Below, in pieces: positions 1-5,069 of a stretch of DNA of 5,069 bases (positions are counted from its first letter, which is position 1; each line of letters opens with the position of its first letter). Under the pieces are notes generated by a model, which made no database searches, was not told the origin of the DNA, and was given only the letters and a program-made list of their open reading frames with translations. The translations under genes were made by a program, and so were the position numbers. The stretch spans positions 1 to 5,069 of the forward strand of contig JAJFMB010000288.1 in NCBI GenBank assembly GCA_021772355.1. Reading direction: 5' to 3'. This DNA comes from Chlamydiota bacterium (GTDB lineage Bacteria > Chlamydiota > Chlamydiia > Chlamydiales > JAJFMB01).

Positions 1-543
1 GTACAAAATATTTTGTCTAATGGTGCCAAGTGCCATATATTCAAAATAGGTGAACTTCCCTCTCTGTTTTATCAGTCCATCAATTTTAGTGTAAATTTTT
101 TGTACGAGCTCATGAGAAAAGCTCGTTAATGGTAAGCTTGATATAATATGATCATATTTTCTATCAGTCTTAAAATCTTGTGCATAAACAGTATGCACCT
201 TAACACGATTAGCCATTCCAGAAGCGTTAACCATTTTTTGGACTGAATTTGCCAAATCCTGATCGCATTCGATTATATCTAGTGTGTCTCTAGGACCGAG
301 CAGTGGCAAAATGGCCTCAGTGATAGCACCTGATCCTGCCCCTATTTCTAGAAACCTCTTCATTTTTTTATTGCTACCGGGATGAATTTCCGAAACCATC
401 TTTTCTGCTAGCCATTGTGAACTAGGAAATAAAGATCCAATCTCATGGTGTTTTGTGATGACTTTACCTAGAAATGTCCCAATACCTTCAAGGAAACCCC
501 AATCAAGAAGAGAACTTCCTGCACGAGCAGTACTGTAAGCCAT
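1..543 (-). CDS. PmtA-like (phospholipid N-methyltransferase family) SAM-dependent methyltransferase, N-terminal part
   Basis: The frame is open for 181 codons from an ATG at 543-541 to the left edge, so the C-terminus is missing. The start is supported by GGAG at 552-549 (minus strand), 5 nt before the ATG. Seen in the translation: FPSSQWLAEKM (residues 39-49), SAM motif I LEIGAGSGAITEAIL (65-79), an acidic motif II IIECD (90-94), an aspartate in AQDF (121-124), motif IV DHIISSLPLTSF (131-142) and a late GKFTYFEYM strand (162-170). The order PSS-xx-LA, E-x-G-x-G-x-G-x-x-T, then SSLPL and an aromatic-rich strand is that of the PmtA/COG3963 family, relatives of KsgA/Erm enzymes. Family members methylate phosphatidylethanolamine towards phosphatidylcholine using S-adenosylmethionine at the membrane face. 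Methyltransferase fold is near certain; the lipid substrate is inferred, and a small-molecule or RNA substrate remains possible. It is divergent from the cytidylyltransferase gene and looks more AT-rich than the holA-hemW block. Confidence 0.8.
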   Translation of the reverse strand, partial: MAYSTARAGSSLLDWGFLEGIGTFLGKVITKHHEIGSLFPSSQWLAEKMVSEIHPGSNKKMKRFLEIGAGSGAITEAILPLLGPRDTLDIIECDQDLANSVQKMVNASGMANRVKVHTVYAQDFKTDRKYDHIISSLPLTSFSHELVQKIYTKIDGLIKQRGKFTYFEYMALGTIRQNILY

Positions 544-640
544 TTTCACTCCGTAAATAATAAAAAAGGAGATGAAAATAGCACAAGAGAGATTTTTTTC
601 TTGATTTTTCTTAATCATTAGATAAGAATCAACTCTTTTT
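544..640. promoter_or_regulatory. divergent intergenic region, putative promoters
   Basis: This 97-bp AT-rich spacer lies between two divergently oriented genes and must carry both of their start signals unless transcription enters from elsewhere. On the plus strand a TTGATT at 601-606 with a weak AAGAAT at 624-629 gives a 17-nt spacing towards the gene at 641. On the minus strand TTGTGC (586-581) and TATTAT (562-557) are 18 nt apart, but a start from them would leave a leader of only about 7 nt, overlapping the GGAG ribosome site. None of these boxes is strong, so exact promoters are not claimed. Confidence 0.3.
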
Positions 641-1399
641 ATGAAAAGATTTAATCCAAAAGTTATCATTATCGTCCAGGCAAGGATGGGGTCCACACGT
701 CTTCCGGGGAAATCCATGAAGATGGTGAGTGAGCGTCCGCTTATCTCCTATTTGCTGGAACGTTTACGCCGCACAAAAAAGGCAGATGAAATTGTAGTGG
801 CGACCACGACACATGAACGAGACCAAAGAATCGTTGATTTTTGTCGTGAAGAGCACATTCCAGTATATAGAGGTAGCGAAGAGAATGTACTCGACCGCTA
901 CTATCAAGCTGCCAAAGCCTCAGCTGCCGATGTCATTGTACGGATTACCGGAGATTGTCCCTTAATTGATCCGACGATCGTTGACCAAGTGATCGCCTTC
1001 TTTTTAAAAAACGATTACGACTATGCGAGCAACTCCTTAGAAAGAACCTTTCCCCGCGGCCTCGATACAGAGGTGTTCTCCTTTGAGGCATTAGAGCAAG
1101 CCGCGATGGAGGCGACATCACCTGAAGACAAAGAACATGTAACGCCTTTTTTTTACCGCAATCCTGAGCGCTTCAATTTGGGAAGCTACACCTGTCAAGA
1201 GAACCTGTCTCGCCACCGCTGGACTGTGGACACTCAAGAAGATTTTATCCTTATTTCCAAGATTCTTACTGAACTCTATCCAAAAAAGCCTGATTTTCAT
1301 ATGGAGGATATCCTTCAACTCATGGAAGAGAACCCAGAATGGGAAAAAATTAACGCCCATGTCAAACAAAAAGGGATTTGTGAATGTCCTGAAGATTAG
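641..1399 (+). CDS. SpsF-like cytidylyltransferase (COG1861), glycan biosynthesis
   Basis: A 252-residue single-domain nucleotidyltransferase. Seen: the nucleotide-binding signature QARMGSTRLPGK (residues 13-24), RGSEENVLDRYY (77-88), VRITGDCPLIDP (100-111) with the metal/nucleotide-associated Asp105, GLDTEV (140-145), KEHVTPFF (164-171) and RWTVDTQEDF (193-202). This order is that of the SpsF family, related to the CMP-sugar synthetases KdsB and NeuA. Such enzymes activate a sugar acid as a CMP derivative, or act in surface polysaccharide and protein glycosylation pathways, in the cytoplasm. The length is normal for the family. The actual sugar cannot be read from this gene, and no nonulosonate or polysaccharide gene neighbours it in the window. 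The start at 641 puts the signature at the expected N-terminal position, though no clear Shine-Dalgarno is visible in the stretch before it. It is followed after 39 bp by holA on the same strand. Confidence 0.88.
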   Translation: MKRFNPKVIIIVQARMGSTRLPGKSMKMVSERPLISYLLERLRRTKKADEIVVATTTHERDQRIVDFCREEHIPVYRGSEENVLDRYYQAAKASAADVIVRITGDCPLIDPTIVDQVIAFFLKNDYDYASNSLERTFPRGLDTEVFSFEALEQAAMEATSPEDKEHVTPFFYRNPERFNLGSYTCQENLSRHRWTVDTQEDFILISKILTELYPKKPDFHMEDILQLMEENPEWEKINAHVKQKGICECPED

Positions 1400-1438
1400 T
1401 CTTGAGGAGTTACCGTTCCGCATTGTATCATTGTAGTT

Positions 1439-2446
1439 GTGAAATACGATAATTTACGCGCATTTGAAAAGCATCTTACTGCTGCAAGTCCCGATCACTT
1501 CTCGCAGCTTTATATGCTCATATCTAAAGATTCATTCGCCCTGCAAAGCGCGCTCGACTCCTTAAAAAAAACACTTATCCAAGTTCCCGCAACGCAGGCT
1601 GTTTTAGAGACTCCATCACAAGAAAAAATTGCTCAAGAACTCAATACCCTATCCCTGTTTGCCAATAGACATCTCGTGATCGTCCAAGGTATTGAAAAAT
1701 TGTCTAAGCCGACTACAGAATATTTAATTTCCTATTTCTCCAACCCTTCCACTACCGTGTTCCTTATTCTCACCGCTTCATCGCTTGCTCGTAACACAAA
1801 ACTCTATAAAGAGGCGGAAAAGCACGGCATCATGTTAGATATTGCAGAACTAAAGCCGTGGGAAAAAGAGAAGGTGTTGCAACAGTGGATTGTCGAAACG
1901 GTTGCAGCACAAGGAAAAAACATTACAGCCCAAGTTGCGCACTATCTAATCAAGCATGTGACGAATGATCAAACTCAGCTCAATTTAGAAATTGAAAAGT
2001 TAATGTGTTACACCATAGATCGTAAAGAGATCACTCTTCAGGATGTGATTGCTATTACCTCCGCCATTAATCTGGAAAATGTGTGGCAATTAGGTGAAGC
2101 AATTTTTCAGCGTGATGCAAATTCTGCATTACGGATATCAAAGGCGCTACTAAACGATGGAGTCGCCTTTCTCGCACTTTTAAGACAAGTGCGCAACCAG
2201 CTTCAAACACAGCTTCAGGTATGCTGTATCCTTGCAAATGGAGGAAATCAGCAACAAATAACCGAGCATTTTCCTTATATGCGCGGAAAAATCCTGGAAA
2301 AGCACGTGCAGCAAGCACAAAACTACGGAAAACAAAAATGCATTAGCGCCATGATTAAAGTTGACGATGTGGAAATGCTTGCGAAAAGCAGCGGCGCATC
2401 ACCCGACCTTCTGGCAGATATGCTCATTACCCAAGTGATACGATGA
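1439..2446 (+). CDS. holA: DNA polymerase III subunit delta (HolA)
   Basis: This 335-residue protein matches HolA in length (E. coli about 343) and layout. The N-terminal clamp-loader domain starts LRAFEKHL (residues 7-14) and LYMLISKDSF, with no functional Walker A, as expected for delta. The FLILTASSLARNTKLYKEAEK segment is the typical beta strand and helix that in this family precedes the LKPWEKEKV stretch. The C-terminal collar domain includes the FLALLRQVRNQLQTQL helix, KILEKHVQQAQNY and a final MIKVDDVEMLAKSSG, equivalent to the usual D-x-x-x-K helix. Delta opens the beta sliding clamp and loads it on DNA as part of the tau/gamma-delta-delta' complex. The start is a GTG; a stop at 1403-1405 and the absence of any in-frame ATG between leave GTG 1439 as the best choice. 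It overlaps the next gene by 4 bp. Confidence 0.9.
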   Translation: MKYDNLRAFEKHLTAASPDHFSQLYMLISKDSFALQSALDSLKKTLIQVPATQAVLETPSQEKIAQELNTLSLFANRHLVIVQGIEKLSKPTTEYLISYFSNPSTTVFLILTASSLARNTKLYKEAEKHGIMLDIAELKPWEKEKVLQQWIVETVAAQGKNITAQVAHYLIKHVTNDQTQLNLEIEKLMCYTIDRKEITLQDVIAITSAINLENVWQLGEAIFQRDANSALRISKALLNDGVAFLALLRQVRNQLQTQLQVCCILANGGNQQQITEHFPYMRGKILEKHVQQAQNYGKQKCISAMIKVDDVEMLAKSSGASPDLLADMLITQVIR

Positions 2447-3159
2447 AACCAGCACTACTTTTACTTCCTAATTTATTAGCAGAGCACCAACACCACGAGA
2501 TGTTTTTACCCTCCAGCGTGGATAAAGCTGTAGAAAGTCTAGATGGACTTATCAGTGAAAGCGAGAAAGGGGGAAGGCGTTTCCTAAGCCGTTTTAATAC
2601 CGAAAAACCAGCTCACAATATCCCTTTAGCCCTTTTCAACAAAAACACTCCGGACGATGATATCGACTTTTTACTTGAACCAATAGTCAAAGGGGAAAGA
2701 TGGGGCTATGTATCCGATGCCGGACTTCCTTGTATCGCTGATCCCGGCGCCAAACTTGTGAGTCGTGCTCAAGAAATCGGACTCAACGTACAAGCATTTA
2801 CTGGCCCCTCCTCAATCACGTTAGCCTTGATGCTCTCAGGCCTTTCAGGACAAAATTTCACCTTTCACGGCTATTTACCCAAAGACAAAGAAGATGCCAT
2901 TCAAGCCCTCTTAAAGCACCAGCATCAATCACAAGAGCAAAAGGCAACTCAAATCTATATCGAGGTGCCTCACCACAACGATGATACCCTCAGAAACTTG
3001 ATTGATACACTTTCCAATAACACTCAACTGTGTGTTGCCTGGGACCTCACTCTTTCCAAACAGGGGGTCATGTGCCACCCCATCAGTGCCTGGAAAAAAC
3101 TTCAGGTGCCCAATCTGCACAAGCGCTGCGCGATATATCTCTTCCAGTCTACCAATTAA
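2443..3159 (+). CDS. RsmI-like SAM-dependent methyltransferase (tetrapyrrole methylase fold)
   Basis: A 238-residue protein of the tetrapyrrole (corrin/porphyrin) methylase superfamily, closest in motifs to RsmI, which 2'-O-methylates C1402 of 16S rRNA. Seen: YVSDAGLPCIADPGAKLV (89-106), matching the RsmI SDAG-x-P-x-I-x-DPG signature; FTGPSSITLALMLSG (119-133), matching the GPSA-x-x-x-AL-x-x-SGL segment; FTFHGYLP (139-146); and IYIEVPHHNDDTLRNLI (171-187), matching the YE-x-PHR-x-x-x-TL strand and helix. The N-terminus does not carry the usual ATPIGNLGD loop but starts LLLLPNLLAEHQ, followed by ISESEKGGRRFL (37-48). It is about 50 residues shorter than E. coli RsmI (286). This short form resembles the chlamydial CT048 and Bacteroidetes paralogue group, so an rRNA substrate is plausible but not proven. 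Its ATG overlaps the holA stop in ATGA, indicating translational coupling. Confidence 0.85.
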   Translation: MKPALLLLPNLLAEHQHHEMFLPSSVDKAVESLDGLISESEKGGRRFLSRFNTEKPAHNIPLALFNKNTPDDDIDFLLEPIVKGERWGYVSDAGLPCIADPGAKLVSRAQEIGLNVQAFTGPSSITLALMLSGLSGQNFTFHGYLPKDKEDAIQALLKHQHQSQEQKATQIYIEVPHHNDDTLRNLIDTLSNNTQLCVAWDLTLSKQGVMCHPISAWKKLQVPNLHKRCAIYLFQSTN

Positions 3160-3163
3160 GATA

Positions 3164-3182
3164 GTGGCCCCTCCCGGGCCAC
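3164..3182 (+). terminator. GC-rich hairpin after the methyltransferase gene, possible terminator
   Basis: A perfect 7-bp stem, GTGGCCC (3164-3170) with GGGCCAC (3176-3182), encloses a CTCCC loop. It begins 5 bp after the stop of the RsmI-like gene, where the end of the holA operon transcript would be expected. No T-run follows on the plus strand (GACTTACAACTAAC), so it is not a classical intrinsic terminator. It may protect the 3' end or assist Rho-dependent termination. Confidence 0.4.
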
Positions 3183-3238
3183 GACTTACAACTAACAAAC
3201 CCCTACAAGAATCCAATCGAGTAAAGAGACAGCTTTAA

Positions 3239-3600
3239 GGTGATCGGCACACTCTACCGATTCACTTTAGCACACACTCTACCGATTCACTTTACCAAAA
3301 TAAACAGAAAACCATTTTGTTTGTAGCTCACAAACGAAAACGAAAGGTGATCGGCACACTCTACCGATTCACTTTACCAAAATAAACGGAAAATCATTTT
3401 GTTTGTAGCTCACAAACGAAAACGAAAGATGATCGGCACACTCTACCGATTCACTTTACCAAAATAAACGGAAAATCATTTTGTTTTTAGCTCATAAACG
3501 AAAACGAAAGGTGATCGGCACACTCTACCGATTCACTTTACCAAAATAAACAGAAAACCATTTTGTTTGTAGCTCACAAACGAAAACGAAAGGTGATCGG
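3239..3600. repeat. tandem array of four 82-bp units plus partial units
   Basis: The motif TGATCGGCACACTCTACCG begins at 3241, 3348, 3430 and 3512, and its first seven bases recur at 3594, so the last three steps are exactly 82 bp. Taken as units A (3266-3347), B (3348-3429), C (3430-3511) and D (3512-3593), they differ at few sites. B and C have G and T (3388/3394 and 3470/3476) where A and D have A and C; B has A at 3429; C has T at 3487 and 3495. A and D are identical from 3273/3519 onward. Each unit has two inverted repeats. One pairs AAAGGTGATCGG with CCGATTCACTTT around CACACTCTA, with two bulges. The other is GTTTGT-AGCTC-ACAAAC, extendable to 10 bp through one G-T pair. There is no open reading frame across it, and the array lies between convergent genes. 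Confidence 0.95.
3241..3272. repeat. truncated leading repeat unit with 25-bp duplication
   Basis: The first occurrence of the unit stops after TTCACTTTA (3261-3269) and restarts with ACTCTACCGATTCACTTTA at 3276, a copy of 3251-3269 at a distance of 25 bp rather than 82. The distance from the first to the second TGATCGG start is therefore 107 bp (82 + 25). The linker is GCACAC rather than CCAAAATAAAC. This looks like an internal deletion of a former fifth unit, or a replication-slippage product. Confidence 0.85.
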
Positions 3601-3691
3601 GTGCCTTATTTACACTCAGCCGAAGCAGTGAGTTTTACTCATTGCTGAGGTTGAGTCTAGTGTCGGCTTTAGCCGGCACTATTAGTGACAC
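3601..3691. other. structured non-coding segment with two strong stem-loops
   Basis: Directly after the array two hairpins follow each other. The first pairs AGCAGTGAGT (3624-3633) with ACTCATTGCT (3637-3646) around TTT, 10 bp with one G-T pair. CTCAGC (3615-3620) and GCTGAG (3644-3649) offer an alternative pairing. The second pairs TAGTGTCGGC (3658-3667) with GCCGGCACTA (3672-3681) around TTTA, 10 bp with one G-T pair. GTGCC (3601-3605) could also pair with GGCAC (3675-3679), closing the whole segment. No T-tract follows on either strand, so these are not typical intrinsic terminators. The sequence is not a tRNA or any RNA family I recognise; a small RNA or a 3'-end structure is possible. 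Confidence 0.5.
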
Positions 3692-3705
3692 AAAAGTCTT
3701 ATACC

Positions 3706-3742
3706 AAAAAAGCTGGGGTAAAACAAGTTGAATAAAAACCCC
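3706..3742 (-). terminator. possible intrinsic terminator of hemW
   Basis: On the minus strand GGGGT (complement of 3742-3738) pairs with ACCCC (complement of 3719-3715) around an 18-nt loop. AGC and six T residues (complement of 3711-3706) follow. This lies about 90 bp beyond the hemW stop in the correct orientation. The stem is short and the loop long, so the call is tentative. Confidence 0.35.
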
Positions 3743-3755
3743 GAAACCATCAATT

Positions 3756-3801
3756 GCCAATGTATACATGTACTGCCAGTATATACATGTACAATGTTGG
3801 C
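3756..3801. repeat. paired TATACATGTAC repeats within an inverted repeat
   Basis: TATACATGTAC occurs at 3763-3773 and 3782-3792, 19 bp apart; each contains the 8-bp palindrome TACATGTA. They are enclosed by GCCAA (3756-3760) and TTGGC (3797-3801), so the whole stretch can fold into an imperfect stem of about 15 bp with two small bulges. It is 28 bp downstream of the hemW stop. It could be a 3'-end hairpin shared by the convergent transcripts, or a binding site for a dimeric protein; the sequence does not decide between these. Confidence 0.6.
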
Positions 3802-3828
3802 TTTATCAAATTTAGCACTATGTAAAGT

Positions 3829-4947
3829 TTAGATAATCTCCGTGGCAACAGTATCGTAGAGCATGATCCCATGCTCTGTTAAGCTCAGAGTGTCACCATC
3901 TTGCTTCAGCAAACCCTCGCTCATTAGCCTGTCAATCGACTGACGTGTCTCCGCCGGTAAAACTGGGAACTTGGCTAAGTCAACCCCCTGAAGAAGCCGT
4001 AAATTAATAGCGAGCAGCTCTGTGATTTGGGCATGTGGCTCAAGAGTTTCCTCGAAGTCAACGGGCGATTCACAACGCTTTAGTGCTCTATGATAGCGAT
4101 GAATATTGGCAACATTACGGAATCGCTTGCCATCGCTATAACTAAATGCTGAGGGACCTAAACCAAGAAAGGGGCGCGCTGTCCAGTAGCCGGAGTTGTG
4201 GCGGGAAACAAAACCTGATTTGGCAAAGGCGGAAATCTCATACTGCTCTAGACCATGAGCAGCAAGATGGGATTGCGCCAGTTGATACATCTCTGTACTT
4301 TTCTCGACGGAAGGAAGATGGGGTGTGAGCTGTTGTTGTTGTTTAAAGAAGACTGTGTGAGGCTCAATCGTCAGGTTGTATAGAGAAAGATGAGTGATCG
4401 GCTGATTAGTGATCATAGTTAAGGAGTTGTTCCAGGACTCTAGCGTTTGGTAAGGGATATCATACATCAAATCAACTGTGATATTGTCGATTCCTGCGCA
4501 TTTTGTTATCTCGATGGCATTTAGAGCCGCTTCTGCAGAATGTGTGCGGCCTAAAACGCTTAAGATCTTATTATCAAGAGATTGAATGCCAATACTAACG
4601 CGGTTTACTCCTAAAGAAGCTAACTCCTTCATTTTTATTGGGTCTATTGATTCGGGGTTGGCTTCGAGAGTAATCTCGCACTGAGAAAGATCAGTAGTAT
4701 CCGCAATACGTCTGAGCAAGGTGGTAAAGGCTTCGAGGGGAAAAAGTGAGGGTGTTCCTCCACCAAAGTAGAGAGTGACAATCTTATGTTCTTTGATTAA
4801 AGGAAGGTAAGATTCCCATTCGAGTAAGAATCCCTCAAGCAACAACGTGACGTGTCGTTGCTGTAAAGGGATCACATAAAAATGGCAGTAAGGACATTTC
4901 TTAGTACAAACGGGGATATGAAAATAGAGACTTAGATCACCACTCAT
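3829..4947 (-). CDS. hemW: radical SAM protein HemW (heme chaperone, HemN-like)
   Basis: A 372-residue protein starting MSGDLSLYFHIPVC at 4947. Seen: the radical SAM cluster motif CTKKCPYC (Cys14, Cys18, Cys21), YFGGGTPSLFP (60-70), EITLEANPESID, the segment VNRVSIGIQSLD followed by VLGRTHSAEAAL, VDLMYDIPYQT, HLSLYNLTIEPHT, YEISAFAKSG, RHNSGYW and FLGLGPSAFSY, with a C-terminal HemN-type winged domain (LRLLQGVDL through LTEHGIMLYD). The motif is C-x3-C-x2-C followed by HF. The fourth cysteine of true coproporphyrinogen dehydrogenase HemN (CxxxCxxCxC) is absent, which marks HemW, a heme-binding chaperone for heme insertion, often misnamed oxygen-independent coproporphyrinogen III oxidase. Length is close to E. 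coli HemW (378). The frame stays open to 5064, but those 39 codons overlap the upstream gene and do not resemble HemW. The start overlaps the upstream stop by 11 bp, suggesting coupled translation; no strong Shine-Dalgarno is visible. Confidence 0.93.
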   Translation of the reverse strand: MSGDLSLYFHIPVCTKKCPYCHFYVIPLQQRHVTLLLEGFLLEWESYLPLIKEHKIVTLYFGGGTPSLFPLEAFTTLLRRIADTTDLSQCEITLEANPESIDPIKMKELASLGVNRVSIGIQSLDNKILSVLGRTHSAEAALNAIEITKCAGIDNITVDLMYDIPYQTLESWNNSLTMITNQPITHLSLYNLTIEPHTVFFKQQQQLTPHLPSVEKSTEMYQLAQSHLAAHGLEQYEISAFAKSGFVSRHNSGYWTARPFLGLGPSAFSYSDGKRFRNVANIHRYHRALKRCESPVDFEETLEPHAQITELLAINLRLLQGVDLAKFPVLPAETRQSIDRLMSEGLLKQDGDTLSLTEHGIMLYDTVATEII

Positions 4948-5069
4948 CGGCGTCGGGATCGATAATCCCTTTACCCCAGCGATTGCGCCGCTCACTAAAG
5001 AAATCAGACTCTTCATCCTGAGTTTCCACGGCAACTTCTGCATCAGACTCGTCGCGCTCTTCAATGATG
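4937..5069 (-). CDS. acidic conserved hypothetical protein, C-terminal part (CT053-like by position)
   Basis: A minus-strand frame enters from the right edge and ends at TGA 4939-4937, giving 43 codons. The visible part is an acidic linker, EERDESDAEVAVETQDEESD, followed by FFSERRNRWGKG (23-34) and IIDPDADEW at the very end. The sudden change from a Glu/Asp-rich linker to a short basic and aromatic block, then a hydrophobic-acidic tail ending in Trp, looks like a real C-terminal motif rather than chance. The frame overlaps hemW by 11 bp, which fits an operon. In Chlamydia the gene next to hemN is, as I recall, CT053, a small uncharacterised protein beside sucA, and position suggests this is its counterpart. 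No function can be given. Confidence 0.65.
   Translation of the reverse strand, partial: IIEERDESDAEVAVETQDEESDFFSERRNRWGKGIIDPDADEW

Noticed and set aside
1118..1423. Minus-strand open frame opposite the cytidylyltransferase
   Set aside because: It is antisense to a gene with clear family motifs and has no recognisable domain or ribosome site.
2067..2318. Minus-strand open frame opposite holA
   Set aside because: It is a shadow frame of the HolA collar domain with no recognisable features.
2929..3216. Minus-strand open frame opposite the methyltransferase
   Set aside because: It is a shadow of the RsmI-like gene; its composition and position give no support.
3002..3238. Plus-strand open frame of 78 codons
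   Set aside because: It overlaps the well-supported RsmI-like gene in another frame, has no recognisable motif and continues into the intergenic hairpin.
3239..3600. CRISPR array
   Set aside because: The full 82-bp unit is conserved between copies, including what would be spacers, and no cas gene is present in the window.
3239..3600. Insertion sequence or MITE
   Set aside because: There is no transposase, no terminal inverted repeats bounding the array and no evident target-site duplication.
3601..3691. tRNA or known riboswitch
   Set aside because: There is no cloverleaf, no T-loop consensus and no acceptor stem; the hairpins do not match any class I can recall.
4146..4328. Plus-strand open frame of 60 codons inside hemW
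   Set aside because: It lies entirely antisense to conserved HemW motifs and has no independent support.

Overview
The window fits a member of the phylum Chlamydiae, most likely an environmental (Parachlamydiales-type) lineage. The order holA, then an RsmI-like methylase, then hemW, then a small acidic protein resembles, as I recall it, the CT047-CT048-CT052-CT053 neighbourhood of Chlamydia trachomatis. Gene families not typical of the small pathogenic chlamydial genomes (an SpsF-type cytidylyltransferase and a PmtA-type methyltransferase) sit beside it. The phylum assignment rests on this recalled synteny and protein style, not on a database search.

Layout. Positions 1-543 (minus) hold the N-terminal 181 codons of a class I SAM methyltransferase of the phospholipid N-methyltransferase type, running off the left edge. 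A 97-bp divergent spacer (544-640) separates it from a plus-strand run of three genes: an SpsF-like cytidylyltransferase (641-1399), holA for the DNA polymerase III delta subunit (1439-2446), and an RsmI-like tetrapyrrole-methylase-fold methyltransferase (2443-3159). The last two overlap by ATGA and are probably translationally coupled. From the right edge, a minus-strand pair runs inward: the C-terminus of an acidic hypothetical protein (4937-5069) overlaps by 11 bp the start of hemW (3829-4947). The hemW start is placed at 4947; the longer open frame reaching 5064 only reads through the upstream gene.

The two transcription units converge on a 669-bp gene-free region (3160-3828), the unusual part of the window. 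It holds a perfect 7-bp GC-rich hairpin just after the methylase gene and a tandem array of four 82-bp units with exact period, preceded by a truncated unit whose junction duplicates 25 bp. Two strong stem-loops follow, then a terminator-like hairpin for hemW, and finally a pair of TATACATGTAC repeats 19 bp apart inside a larger inverted repeat. Each 82-bp unit can fold into two hairpins. Because 82 is not a multiple of three, the array is not a protein repeat. It is also not a CRISPR, since the whole unit is conserved.

Functionally the genes are mostly housekeeping (replication clamp loading, RNA methylation, heme trafficking), with envelope-related activities (activated sugar synthesis, possibly lipid head-group methylation) on the left. 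I see no defence system, phage gene or transposase. The most promising undescribed element is the 82-bp tandem array with its structured flank.
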